A DNA stretch of 64,000 bases. Source: an uncultured Clostridia bacterium (GTDB lineage: Bacteria > Bacillota > Clostridia > TANB77 > CAG-508). Each line of letters begins with the position of its first letter. Positions within the stretch are counted from its first letter, which is position 1. The notes below the pieces were generated by a model, which made no database searches, was not told the origin of the DNA, and saw only the letters and a list, made by a program, of their open reading frames with translations. The stretch covers positions 186,001-250,000 of the forward strand of contig CAKPAW010000001.1 in the NCBI GenBank assembly GCA_934133165.1, read 5' to 3'. A program made the position numbers and the translations under genes. Below are positions 7,222 to 15,570 of the stretch, piece after piece.

Positions 7222-8295
7222 ATGCAAAATATAGATTATAAAGTAAAACTTAGATTAATATTCTTATCAACTAGAAAACTTATTCTACCCACAATTTTTT
7301 GTTTATTTACTATTTGTTTAGTTATATTTTCTAAAAGTAATTTGACTGCTGCTAAAAATGGTCTTGTTTTATGGGCAAATAACGTAGTTCCTTCGCTTCT
7401 TCCATTTTTTATTGCAACAGAGCTTTTAGGTTACACAAATGTCGTAAATAAACTTGGTAAATTGCTAAATCCTATTATGCGACCTATTTTTAATGTCCCC
7501 GGTGTTGGAAGTTATGCTCTTCTAATGGGTATAATTAGCGGTTACCCTACTGGTGCTAAAATAGTTTGCAATTTAAAGGAACAAGGTCTTTTAACAGATG
7601 TTGAATCTGAACGTTTACTTGCTTTTACAAATAATTCTGGTCCACTTTTTATATTAGGTACTGTAGGAGTTAGTTTATTTGGCAATACTTTAATTGGATT
7701 TTTACTTTTATTAACACATATACTAGCATGTATTAGTGTAGGAATTTTGTTTAGATTTTGGAAAAAAAATAGGAATTCAAATTTTTCTAATTTAAAGATT
7801 AATATTAATAATAATAAACAATTAGTAAATTTTTCAAATCTAGGTGAAGTATTAGGAAAAAGTATAACATCTTCTATCTCAACTATTGTAATGATAGGAG
7901 GATTTGTAGTTTTATTTAGTGTTGTACTTTCTATTTTAAAAAATAGTAATATTATAGAATTATTAGCACATATTATATTTCCTTTTTTCAGGTTATTTGG
8001 AATACAAGATTTTAATTTCTGTACTTCTTTTATATCTGGAATTTTAGAATTAACAAATGGAGTTATGAATATTTCTACTATTCTATGTAAAAATATATCA
8101 ATTAATATTATTCTAACTAGCTTTTTATTAGGTTTTGCTGGAATTTCTATATTGTTACAAGTGTATAGTATAATCGCTAAATCAAATATATCTATAAAGC
8201 CTTATATTGTAGGGAAACTTTTACATGGTTTATTTGCTGCTTTATATACTTTTTTATTTATTACTTATTGTCCTATTTTTAACTTAAATTTGTAA
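7222..8295 (+). CDS. ylbJ: YlbJ/SpoVV-type sporulation membrane protein
   Basis: 357 aa with about eight hydrophobic segments. The nucleoside-recognition (Gate)-type motifs are visible: LWANNVVPSLLPFFIATELL near residue 50, then MGIISGYPTGAKI near 100, and NNSGPLFILGTVG near 140. In Bacillus, YlbJ (SpoVV) is made in the mother cell and is needed to move dipicolinic acid into the forespore. Length matches the family (about 400 aa, slightly short). It starts just after the pilin array and its ribosome site lies in a terminator stem. The sporulation genes elsewhere in the window support the call. Confidence 0.8.
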   Translation: MQNIDYKVKLRLIFLSTRKLILPTIFCLFTICLVIFSKSNLTAAKNGLVLWANNVVPSLLPFFIATELLGYTNVVNKLGKLLNPIMRPIFNVPGVGSYALLMGIISGYPTGAKIVCNLKEQGLLTDVESERLLAFTNNSGPLFILGTVGVSLFGNTLIGFLLLLTHILACISVGILFRFWKKNRNSNFSNLKININNNKQLVNFSNLGEVLGKSITSSISTIVMIGGFVVLFSVVLSILKNSNIIELLAHIIFPFFRLFGIQDFNFCTSFISGILELTNGVMNISTILCKNISINIILTSFLLGFAGISILLQVYSIIAKSNISIKPYIVGKLLHGLFAALYTFLFITYCPIFNLNL

Positions 8296-8355
8296 TGTTT
8301 GGTTATATTTTATTGTTCAATTTCATATACTTAAATAAAAAGAGAGGTAATGTTA

Positions 8356-8592
8356 ATGGAAAAAAATACAGATTTTAATAACTTTGGTGGTTTTTATGGT
8401 TATTCGCCATTTCCCCCTTATGAAGGTTTTGATCCAAATTTAACTGATAATGCTTTCAATCCTGTAGCACAATATGAACAAGGCTATATGTATTATAGGT
8501 ATTTAACACAAGCCTTAGAATATAAGATTAAATGTAAGGAATTTGAAAAATTAAATGAAAAAGATTCCAGAGTTGAAAGAAGAGTTAATTAA
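8356..8592 (+). CDS. Small hypothetical protein, aromatic-rich
   Basis: 78 aa if started at ATG 8356, which has AGAGAGG at a normal 8-nt distance; an ATG at 8350 is too close to it. The first half is rich in Phe, Tyr, Gly and Pro (FGGFYGYSPFPPYEGFDP). The second half looks helical: QYEQGYMYYRYLTQALEYK. There is no signal peptide. The composition recalls small spore-coat-associated proteins and it follows ylbJ, but I do not recognise a family, so a coat role is only a guess. Confidence 0.6.
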   Translation: MEKNTDFNNFGGFYGYSPFPPYEGFDPNLTDNAFNPVAQYEQGYMYYRYLTQALEYKIKCKEFEKLNEKDSRVERRVN

Positions 8593-8749
8593 TCTCTTCT
8601 TTTTGCATATATTAAATTATTTTAGCCATATCTGCATATAACAAACATATTTTACATATTTATCCTATTTTTTATGTCAAAAATATTGATTTTTATTTTG
8701 ATTTGTGGTAATATAATATTATGTTAAAAAAGAACCTAAAGGAGGTGCA

Positions 8750-8773
8750 TTACTTAGTATTAAGGCTAAGTAA
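8750..8773 (+). promoter_or_regulatory. Hairpin between ribosome site and start codon
   Basis: TTACTTAG / CTAAGTAA form an 8-bp stem with an 8-nt loop. It separates AAAGGAGGTG from ATG 8779 and could bring them to normal spacing in the folded mRNA. Confidence 0.5.
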
Positions 8774-8778
8774 CGAAG

Positions 8779-9147
8779 ATGAAAGCTATTGTAAAAGATA
8801 ATTCAAACAATATATTATTTAGAATAAAGGAAGATGTAAAAAGTTGCCTTTCTATTTTGATGGGAAAAACTGAAGAATTTTCTAGAGATTCTCTTGATGA
8901 TTATGAAACTTCTGATTATGAAACAGTCCAAGCATTAAAAGAAAGTGAGAAAAAAATTAATAAAGCAGCCACAGAGTATGAATCAAGTATTGGCATACCT
9001 AGTCAACAAAAAAAGAAGAATATAACTAAAACAACATCTAAAAAGGTTGTAGAACCTAAAACTAATGTTGTAAATCCAATTATTAATAAAACTACAAATA
9101 TTGATAGAAATATATCATTAATTAAAGGTTTTGATAATGAAAGATAA
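8779..9147 (+). CDS. Hypothetical protein with unusual translation leader
   Basis: 122 aa, opening MKAIVKDNSNNILFRIKED. The N-terminal 75 residues are mixed helix with many acidic residues; the C-terminal part is Lys/Thr/Asn-rich and probably disordered. No motif is recognised. A near-perfect ribosome site (AAAGGAGGTG, 8738-8747) lies 31 nt before the ATG, with a perfect hairpin in between (8750-8773). No closer ribosome site is evident, and upstream in-frame codons hit a stop at 8767. It ends just before a strong terminator. Confidence 0.6.
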   Translation: MKAIVKDNSNNILFRIKEDVKSCLSILMGKTEEFSRDSLDDYETSDYETVQALKESEKKINKAATEYESSIGIPSQQKKKNITKTTSKKVVEPKTNVVNPIINKTTNIDRNISLIKGFDNER

Positions 9148-9153
9148 TATATA

Positions 9154-9183
9154 AAAAGAACAATTTAAAAAAATTGTTCTTTT
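9154..9183 (+). terminator. Terminator after the 122-aa gene
   Basis: Stem AAAAGAACAATTT / AAATTGTTCTTTT, 4-nt loop, T tail. Confidence 0.85.
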
Positions 9184-9187
9184 TTTC

Positions 9188-9216
9188 TTGACAAATGTCT
9201 AATTTGCTATTATAAT
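9188..9216 (+). promoter_or_regulatory. Consensus sigma-A promoter for tRNA-Met
   Basis: TTGACA, exactly 17 nt, TATAAT; the tRNA begins 23 nt after the -10 box. Confidence 0.9.
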
Positions 9217-9238
9217 AATACTTGTCTTATTTAGATAT

Positions 9239-9315
9239 GGCGAAGTAGCTCAGTTGGCTAGAGCATCCGGTTCATACCCGGCAGGTCATGTGTTCGAATC
9301 ACATCTTCGCTACCA
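9239..9315 (+). tRNA. tRNA-Met (CAT)
   Basis: 77 nt including the encoded CCA. The acceptor pairs GGCGAAG/CTTCGCT (first pair G-U), the D arm is AGCTCAGTTGGCTAGAGC, the anticodon loop has CAT on a CCGG/CCGG-type stem, and the T arm is GTTCGAATC. The first pair and the GGCG...CTACCA ends fit elongator tRNA-Met. The initiator and the lysidine-modified Ile tRNA also carry CAT but fit less well. Confidence 0.92.
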
Positions 9316-9340
9316 AAGAGTATTTATAAAAATACTCTTT
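9316..9340 (+). terminator. Terminator after tRNA-Met
   Basis: Stem AAGAGTATTT / AAATACTCTT followed by TTTT. Confidence 0.85.
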
Positions 9341-9373
9341 TTTTATTGTCAATAATAGTAGAGAATTTTTATC

Positions 9374-9407
9374 AACTGTTTTTTTTGCTCCGTCCCCAAA
9401 AACAGTT
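9374..9407. repeat. GTCCCC-containing palindrome
   Basis: Arms AACTGTTTTT / AAAAACAGTT enclose GCTCCGTCCCC. One of at least eight palindromic elements in the window with GGGAC/GTCCC cores. Confidence 0.55.
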
Positions 9408-9423
9408 AAATTTATACAAAATT

Positions 9424-9450
9424 AAAAGAAGATTTTAAAAATCTTCTTTT
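9424..9450 (-). terminator. Terminator of the dnaG-rpoD operon
   Basis: AAAAGAAGATTT / AAATCTTCTTTT stem with an AATTTTG tail on the minus strand, overlapping the rpoD stop codon. Confidence 0.8.
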
Positions 9451-10759
9451 AATTCATATAATCTCTTAATTTTTTAGAACGTGATGGATGTCTTAATTTT
9501 CTTAATGCTTTTGCTTCTATTTGACGAATTCTTTCTCTTGTTACCATGAATTCTTTTCCTACTTCTTCTAGTGTACGTGCTTTTCCATCTTCTAATCCAA
9601 ATCTTAGTTTAAGTACTTTAGCTTCCCTTGGAGTTAATGTTTGCATTACTTCTTCTAATTGCTCTCTAAGTAAAGTATATGCTGCTGAATCTTGTGGAGC
9701 TGGACTATCATCATCTTGTATAAAGTCTCCTAAATGACTATCATCTTCTTCTCCAATAGGTGTTTCTAAAGATACTGGATCTTGTGCTATTTTTTGTATT
9801 TCCATTACTTTTTCAACTGGTATTTCCATTTCTTTTGCTATTTCTTCTGGGGTAGGCTCTCTACCTAATTGTTGTAATAGATGTCTTGATGTACGTATTA
9901 ATTTATTTATTGTTTCTACCATATGCACTGGAATACGAATTGTTCTTGCTTGGTCTGCAATTGCTCTTGTAATTGCTTGACGAATCCACCATGTAGCATA
10001 AGTACTAAATTTGAATCCTTTTGTATAATCAAATTTTTCAACTGCTTTTATTAGACCCATATTTCCTTCTTGTATTAAATCTAATAATAACATTCCTCTT
10101 CCTACATATTTTTTAGCAATACTAACAACTAATCTTAAGTTTGATTCTGCAAGCTTTTGTTTTGCTTCTTCATCACCTTGTAACACTTTTTCTGCAAGTT
10201 CTAATTCTTGGTCATAAGTTAATAGCGGAATTCTACCAATTTCTCTTAAATACATACGAACAGGATCATCTACATTTATTCCATCCATTCCTGCATTTAA
10301 GTCAATATCTTCTAATTTAATATCTTCAACTTCTTCTAAGTCTTCAATATTTGGTTCCTCTAAATCTTCTTCTAAATCTAGTCCTAAATCTTCGAAAGCA
10401 TCAAAAACCTTATCTATTTGCTCTGGATTGTCTTCTTCTAATTCACTTGCAAGCTCTCCATAAGTCATTTTTCCATTGCTTTTTGCTTTTTCTATAATTT
10501 CTTTTACTTTATCTTTTCCAGCTTCTTCTGCGTTCTTTTCATCTACTGATTCTTCTTTTTTAGTCTTTTTAGAATTATTTTCTTTTTCTACTGATTCTTC
10601 TTGTTTATTTTTTTTAGATTTAGTTTCTTTTTCCTCTTTAACTTTTTTAGGTTTTATTTCTTCTTGTTTATTAGCTTTTTCTTCTATTACTTCTTTCTCT
10701 TTTATTTTCTTTGTTTTAGTTTCCTTTACTTTTTTTTCTGATTCTTCAGCTTTTGCCAC
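9449..10759 (-). CDS. rpoD: Primary sigma factor (sigma-70/sigma-A)
   Basis: 436 aa from GTG 10759, chosen because GGGGGG lies 7 nt upstream; a TTG two codons earlier is too close. Residues 1-85 are an unusual Lys/Glu-rich low-complexity extension. Region 1.2 begins near DPVRMYLREIGRIPLL. Region 2 holds RLVVSIAKKYVGRGM and YATWWIRQAITRAIAD. Region 3 follows, and region 4 ends with the helix-turn-helix EEVGKEFMVTRERIRQIEAK. It directs RNA polymerase to the TTGACA/TATAAT promoters seen in this window. It lies 12 nt after dnaG, the usual dnaG-rpoD macromolecular synthesis operon without rpsU. Confidence 0.95.
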   Translation of the reverse strand: MAKAEESEKKVKETKTKKIKEKEVIEEKANKQEEIKPKKVKEEKETKSKKNKQEESVEKENNSKKTKKEESVDEKNAEEAGKDKVKEIIEKAKSNGKMTYGELASELEEDNPEQIDKVFDAFEDLGLDLEEDLEEPNIEDLEEVEDIKLEDIDLNAGMDGINVDDPVRMYLREIGRIPLLTYDQELELAEKVLQGDEEAKQKLAESNLRLVVSIAKKYVGRGMLLLDLIQEGNMGLIKAVEKFDYTKGFKFSTYATWWIRQAITRAIADQARTIRIPVHMVETINKLIRTSRHLLQQLGREPTPEEIAKEMEIPVEKVMEIQKIAQDPVSLETPIGEEDDSHLGDFIQDDDSPAPQDSAAYTLLREQLEEVMQTLTPREAKVLKLRFGLEDGKARTLEEVGKEFMVTRERIRQIEAKALRKLRHPSRSKKLRDYMN

Positions 10760-10771
10760 TGACAATCCCCC

Positions 10772-12553
10772 CTACTTCATTTTGACTAATTGTATAATAA
10801 TATCATTTAGCCTTTTTTCTAATTCATACTTTTGTTCTTGAGTTAAGCCCTCTTCTTCAAGTTGTCTTAAAATTTCATTTCTTTCTAATGTAATTTTTTC
10901 TTTTTCATATATTTTTAATATATCATCTATACATTTGTTTACTTCTGTAATTTCAAAGTCATATGCTAAAATCCATGTAATTTCATTAATAATATTTTCG
11001 TCTTCAAACCAATCTAGCACATTATTTGTATTAATATTTCCTTTTTCGAATTCTTCATACAATTTTTTTACTATGGCTTTGTTTGTTTCGTTTTTTATAT
11101 CCTCTACATTTATTTTTGCTCTTATTTTTTTATAGCTTTCATTTGGATAATTAATTAAAAGATATATTATTAATTTTTCCTTTTTATCATTTGCGTTATC
11201 TTCTTTGATTGCTGGTTTTACTTCTAACCTTGGCTTTGATTTTTCAAGTATTTTTTTACTCGTTGTAGATGTATTTTCCAATTTACTTATTTCTGCATAA
11301 ATTGCTTCTTTTGAAATTTGATATTCAGATGCTATTTTTTGTACATAAACTTCTCTTTCAATTTCGTTGTCTATTTTTGAAAGTACTTTTGCAATTTCTT
11401 TTAGAAATTTAATTTTGTCATTTGGATGTTCAAGGTTCAAACTATGTTTTAGTACTTTTACTTTATACTCTACCAATGAAATTGCCTTTTCTACTTGTTT
11501 TTCAAATCTTTCTGGTCCATATTTTACAACAAATTCGTCTGGATCTTTTGCACCTTCTATTTGTAGAATTCTAACATCACAGCCTAATCCTTGTAAAATT
11601 TCTAGTCCACGCATTGTAGCAGCTTGTCCAGCTCCATCTGCGTCATAGCCTATTATAACCTGCTGACTACTTCTTCTTAGTAATCTTCCTTGGGCCTCTG
11701 TCATAGCTGTACCTAAAGAAGCTACTGCATAAGAAATTCCTCTTTGATGAAGTGATATAGCATCCATATACCCTTCAACTATAATAATTTTCTTTAAGTC
11801 AGATCTTTTTGCAACATTCAGTCCAAATAGATGTCTTCCTTTACTATAAACTATATTTTCAGGTGAATTTATGTATTTAGGTTTACTATCATCTAATACT
11901 CTACCACCAAATGCTATAACTCTGTTTCTAACGTCTTGAATTGGAAACATGAGTCTTCCTCTAAATCTGTCTATAAATTTACCATCTTGAGTTTTATTTA
12001 CTAAACTTGATGCCAATATTTCCTCTTCTGTAAAGCCTTTTGATTTTAGCATTAAATATAACTCATTAAAAGTACCAGAATAACCTATTAAAAAGTTTTT
12101 TAATGTATTATTATCCAGTCTCCTCTTTTTTACATATTCTTGTGCTTTTTTAGCTGATGGCTTATATAAATTTTCATGATAAAATTTAGCTGTTAATTCG
12201 TTAATTTGATATACTTTTGATTTTAGTTGTAATAGTTTATTATCTTCTTCGTTTTCAAGTGTAGGAAGTTCTACTCCTGACCTTTCAGCAAGCATTTCTA
12301 CTGTTTCTCTAAAGCTTAAGTTTTCAATTTTGCTTACAAAATGAAACACATTTCCGCCTACACCACAGCCAAAACAATGAAAAATTTGCTTGTCTGGAGA
12401 AACAGAAAAAGAAGGTGATTTTTCCTTATGGAATGGACATAATCCAAAAAAATTTCTACCACTTCTTTTTAATACTACATATTGTGATATTATATCTACT
12501 ATATCATTTCTACTCTTTATTTCTTCAATTAACTCATCACTATATCTTACCAT
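10772..12553 (-). CDS. dnaG: DNA primase
   Basis: 593 aa. The CHC2 zinc finger is complete: Cys39, His42, Cys60, Cys63 (GLCPFH and HCFGCG). The catalytic Toprim domain shows IIIVEGYMDAI, then GYDADGAG at about residues 255-330. The C-terminal third is Lys/Glu-rich and helical, the DnaB-binding region. DnaG makes RNA primers at the replication fork. Length is normal for the family. The start ATG 12553 has AAAGG upstream. It is the first gene of an operon with rpoD; the upstream region contains several DnaA-box-like sites. Confidence 0.95.
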   Translation of the reverse strand: MVRYSDELIEEIKSRNDIVDIISQYVVLKRSGRNFFGLCPFHKEKSPSFSVSPDKQIFHCFGCGVGGNVFHFVSKIENLSFRETVEMLAERSGVELPTLENEEDNKLLQLKSKVYQINELTAKFYHENLYKPSAKKAQEYVKKRRLDNNTLKNFLIGYSGTFNELYLMLKSKGFTEEEILASSLVNKTQDGKFIDRFRGRLMFPIQDVRNRVIAFGGRVLDDSKPKYINSPENIVYSKGRHLFGLNVAKRSDLKKIIIVEGYMDAISLHQRGISYAVASLGTAMTEAQGRLLRRSSQQVIIGYDADGAGQAATMRGLEILQGLGCDVRILQIEGAKDPDEFVVKYGPERFEKQVEKAISLVEYKVKVLKHSLNLEHPNDKIKFLKEIAKVLSKIDNEIEREVYVQKIASEYQISKEAIYAEISKLENTSTTSKKILEKSKPRLEVKPAIKEDNANDKKEKLIIYLLINYPNESYKKIRAKINVEDIKNETNKAIVKKLYEEFEKGNINTNNVLDWFEDENIINEITWILAYDFEITEVNKCIDDILKIYEKEKITLERNEILRQLEEEGLTQEQKYELEKRLNDIIIQLVKMK

Positions 12554-12661
12554 TTTGGTTTACCTTTCTTTACCATAAATATATTATTCGACATAAATAA
12601 CATAAATCCTTCTTTTATGTTATGTAAAATGACATTTTTCGTTTTTTATTCTATTTCTAAC

Positions 12662-12715
12662 TTATCTACAGATTATAAAACATTTATCTATAATCAATAA
12701 TAAGTCTTATCCATA
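12662..12715. promoter_or_regulatory. Cluster of three DnaA-box-like 9-mers upstream of dnaG
   Basis: TTATCTACA (12662-12670), TTATCTATA (12684-12692) and TTATCCATA (12707-12715) lie at about 22-nt spacing in the same orientation; the consensus is TTATCCACA. The first and third differ from it at one position. They could be DnaA-responsive operators, or chance in AT-rich DNA. Confidence 0.35.
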
Positions 12716-12754
12716 ATTTTATTTTTAATTTACAAATCTTTTTATAATACAATA

Positions 12755-12779
12755 AAGACGACTAATAATAAGTCGTCTT
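12755..12779 (-). terminator. Terminator after carD
   Basis: Perfect stem AAGACGACT / AGTCGTCTT, 7-nt loop, TTTATT tail on the minus strand. Confidence 0.8.
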
Positions 12780-12788
12780 AAGTTCTTT

Positions 12789-13367
12789 TTATAAGTTTGT
12801 TCCTGTTCCATCAAATGGAATAAATTTTTTAACAATATCTTTTCCAATTTCATTTGCTGCATGTTCTTCTGGTAATTTATATTCTTCAAATGACATTGTA
12901 ATTTTATTATCTATTAAAGTTTCTACTTCTTCTTGTGATGCATGCTCTGCTAAAACTAATTCACTAACTAATATTTGTTTTGCATTATTAAGCATTTTCT
13001 TCTCTCCTGTAGATAAACCTTTTTCTTTTTGTTTAAAGCTTAAATTTCTAACTACATCTGCTACTTCATAGATATCTCCGCTTCTCATTTTTTCCATGTT
13101 ATCACGGTATCTTTTATTCCAATTATTTGACATTTCTGTTTCATTTTCTTCTAATATTTCGAATACCTTACCTGCGTTTTCTTTGCTTATTATATTTCTA
13201 ACACCTATTTCTTCTGCCTTAACTGTTGGTACCATTACTTTTACCTCGCCTGGCATTTTTATGATGTAATAGGCTTGTTTTTCACCTAAAATATCTTTTT
13301 CTTCAATTGCATCAATAGTTCCTGCTCCATGCATTGGATATACTATTTTATCACCTATATTGAACAT
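12789..13367 (-). CDS. carD: CarD/CdnL-family RNA polymerase-binding regulator
   Basis: 192 aa. The N-terminal Tudor-like RNAP-interaction domain shows FNIGDKIVYPMHGAGTI, then YYIIKMPGEVKVMVPT (residues 2-65). A helical DNA-binding domain follows (residues about 70-160, with RWNKR-like NNWNKRYRDN and a Lys-rich helix). CarD proteins stabilise open complexes, notably at rRNA promoters; length (about 160-190 aa) fits. It is monocistronic with its own terminator. The ribosome site GGGAG precedes ATG 13367. Confidence 0.88.
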   Translation of the reverse strand: MFNIGDKIVYPMHGAGTIDAIEEKDILGEKQAYYIIKMPGEVKVMVPTVKAEEIGVRNIISKENAGKVFEILEENETEMSNNWNKRYRDNMEKMRSGDIYEVADVVRNLSFKQKEKGLSTGEKKMLNNAKQILVSELVLAEHASQEEVETLIDNKITMSFEEYKLPEEHAANEIGKDIVKKFIPFDGTGTNL

Positions 13368-13538
13368 ATAAGCACTCCCTCTCTACTATATTATTTATTC
13401 ATTTACGTCAGTCAAGAAAGGTTTCGATTCTCTTTTTCAACTACATTTATATTATACTACAATTTTTGGCAAAAGTCAAAAGATTTTCCAAAATATTTTC
13501 GAGATTTTTTTACATAAAAACATTCCAATAAAAAATAA

Positions 13539-13583
13539 AATTAAGATTTCGTACATAGTGCAAACTGCTACAAAATCTTAATT
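13539..13583 (-). terminator. Terminator of the tandem sortase genes
   Basis: AATTAAGATTT / AAATCTTAATT with inner pairing (GTAC/GCTAC region) and a T-rich minus-strand tail (TTTTATTTTTT). Confidence 0.7.
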
Positions 13584-13607
13584 CTATCATATTTATATTC
13601 TATATTT

Positions 13608-14274
13608 TTAACTTTCTCTTGCTAATATAACAAGCCTTTGTTCTGGATCTGTTGTACATGTAGATAATGAGATTTCTCTCTTACCTTGAGTATCTCTTGT
13701 TGCATATGAAAACTCTGTTGCATCTACTGTATATGTTTTATATATTGTATATTCAAGTTTATCTCCTGAAGAATCTGTAATATATATTTTATCTCCTACT
13801 ACTAACTTTTTATTATTTGAAAAATATGTACCATTTCTATAATTATGAGCTGCTATTACTGTATTTCCTACCTCATTTAATCCCGGTCCATATATAACTG
13901 CTGCCGCTGATTTCATAGATGCAGGCGTTGCTTTATCTACAATAGGTATTTTTACTTTTGTTTTTGGAATTTGTATAGTACCTATCATTGAGTATCCTCT
14001 ATAGGAAGTTCCTCTTGACGTTCTTTTTGTTGTATTATTTGATGTTCCACCTTGATTTTCTGGTTCTTCAGTTCGTGTTGGTTCTTCCCCGTGTATTTTG
14101 ATCTTCTATATTTACTACAATTACATCATTTTCAAATTCGTCAACTGCTTTTTCAGCTTCTTTTAATTCTATATAATTACTTATATAATAGTAAGCTGCA
14201 TATCCACCAACAGAGATTAATGCAATTATAGTTATAGCTATTATAATATTAAATACTTTCTTTCCTTTTTGCAT
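13608..14274 (-). pseudogene. Sortase gene interrupted by a one-base frameshift
   Basis: Two overlapping pieces form one sortase. The first (14274 to 14068) has a start MQKGKKVF, one membrane helix and an acidic segment, and ends early at NTRGRTNTN. The second (13988 to 13608) carries the catalytic domain with His in AAHNYRNGTYFS, Cys in LSTCTT and Arg in QRLVILARES. Removing one G from the GGGG run at 14087-14090 joins the frames through NTREEPTRTEEPENQGG to MIGTIQIP, matching the intact paralogue upstream. This could be a real mutation, slippage-type phase variation or a sequencing error. Confidence 0.8.
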
Positions 14275-14295
14275 TATATCTCTCCTTTCACAATT

Positions 14296-14979
14296 CTATT
14301 GCTCTCTTGCAAGTATAACCAATCTACTTTGTGTATCATCTGTACAAGTTAATAATGTTATTTCTCTTTTTCCTGCTGTATCTCTATATAAATGTGAAGA
14401 ATCTTCTGGTGTAGTAGTATATGTTTTATAAATTGTGTATGTCACTTTCTTTCCTGTTGAATCTGTAATATAAATTTTATCTCCTTCTACTAATTTTTTA
14501 TTGTTAGAGAAGAATGTTCCATTACGATAATTATGACCTACTATTGTTGTATTTCCTACTAAATTTAATTCAGTTATATCTTCTTCATAAATTCCTACTG
14601 CTACTTCTATAGCTGCTTTACTAGAACTTTCTAATACAAAATATTTCAAATTAATTGCTGGTATTTCTATTGTTCCAGCAACATTAAATCCTTTATACTT
14701 TTCTTTATTATCTGTTGTAGAGTTGCCATTATTATCTACAATTATATTTTCTACTCCTATTATAGGTGTTACTTCGTTTGCAGTAACTGTATTAGTTGTT
14801 GTATTTTCTATAGTTTCATTAAGTTTTTTATCATAGTGATTAACACTATCTTCTTGCTCTTTTTTTAGTTTAGCATTATTAGTAATATAAATTCCAATAC
14901 CTGCTAATATTCCTATAACTGCAATTATACCTGCAATTAATAATCCTGTTAATAATTTTGAATATTTACTTTCAAACAT
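14296..14979 (-). CDS. Sortase, intact member of a tandem pair
   Basis: 227 aa. There is one N-terminal membrane helix (residues about 10-32), a Thr/Asn-rich spacer to about residue 85, then the sortase barrel: FNVAGTIEIPAI, His in VGHNYRNGTFFS, Cys in LLTCTDD and Arg in SRLVILAREQ. Sortases cut surface proteins at an LPXTG-like motif and attach them to the cell wall or to pilin chains. The class looks closer to D/B-like small sortases than to class A. Ribosome site AAGGAGGA. It lies 21 nt before the frameshifted paralogue. The only recognised sorting motif in this window is far away (57 kb). Confidence 0.85.
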   Translation of the reverse strand: MFESKYSKLLTGLLIAGIIAVIGILAGIGIYITNNAKLKKEQEDSVNHYDKKLNETIENTTTNTVTANEVTPIIGVENIIVDNNGNSTTDNKEKYKGFNVAGTIEIPAINLKYFVLESSSKAAIEVAVGIYEEDITELNLVGNTTIVGHNYRNGTFFSNNKKLVEGDKIYITDSTGKKVTYTIYKTYTTTPEDSSHLYRDTAGKREITLLTCTDDTQSRLVILAREQ

Positions 14980-15130
14980 AAAAATATCCTCCTTGGCCTA
15001 TAGTTAACTCTATTATACCATAATGAGGATATTTTTTCTACATTTTTGTTAAATTTTTGATACTTTCTGCAAATCAAATTATAACTTTAATTTTTAAATT
15101 ATATCGTTTATATCTAAATTATTGAACAAT

Positions 15131-15478
15131 TTATTCAACAATTTTATCTCCTAATACTTTACCACCTAAAATGTGAAAATGTATGTGCATTACTTCTTGT
15201 CCTGAATCTTTACCACAATTTGCAATTACTCTAAACCCTTGTTTTTCAAAACCTTCTTGTTTTGCAATTTTATTTATTGTAGTATAAATCTTTCCTATTA
15301 ATGCTTCATCTTCTTTTGTTAAATCTGTAAGCATTGAAATGTGTTTCTTAGGAATTACTAATATATGAATTGGAGCTGCTGGATTTATATCATGAAATGC
15401 TAATACATCTTCATCTTCATATACTTTTTTTGAAGGAATTTCTCCTTTTATTATTTTACAAAAAATACAATCTTCCAT
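15131..15478 (-). CDS. hinT: HIT-family nucleotide hydrolase (HinT-like)
   Basis: 115 aa, the usual size. Opens MEDCIFCKIIKGEIPSKK and has the catalytic triad motif HIHFHILGG (His-x-His-x-His) near residues 98-106. The two N-terminal cysteines (CIFC) are a common metal-binding variation. HinT enzymes hydrolyse purine nucleoside phosphoramidates. Ribosome site AAGGAGAG. It lies upstream of, and in the same direction as, the next sortase gene block but is separated from it by about 150 bp. Confidence 0.9.
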   Translation of the reverse strand: MEDCIFCKIIKGEIPSKKVYEDEDVLAFHDINPAAPIHILVIPKKHISMLTDLTKEDEALIGKIYTTINKIAKQEGFEKQGFRVIANCGKDSGQEVMHIHFHILGGKVLGDKIVE

Positions 15479-15494
15479 AACTTTCTCTCCTTCT

Positions 15495-15570
15495 AAATTT
15501 TAGGGACGGGCCTTAAAATTTAATTTCTATTTTTACTTAGATTAAATTTTTAAGCCCATCCCTAAAATTT
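15495..15570. repeat. GGGACGGG-containing long palindrome between alaS and hinT
   Basis: Arms of 30 nt (15495-15524 and 15541-15570) pair almost perfectly around a 16-nt T-rich loop; each arm carries AGGGACGGGC or its complement GCCCATCCCT. It overlaps the alaS stop codon and could act as its terminator. Confidence 0.75.

Noticed and set aside
9239..9315. tRNA-Ile with lysidine-modified CAT anticodon
   Set aside because: The GGCG start, CTACCA end and arms fit elongator tRNA-Met better.
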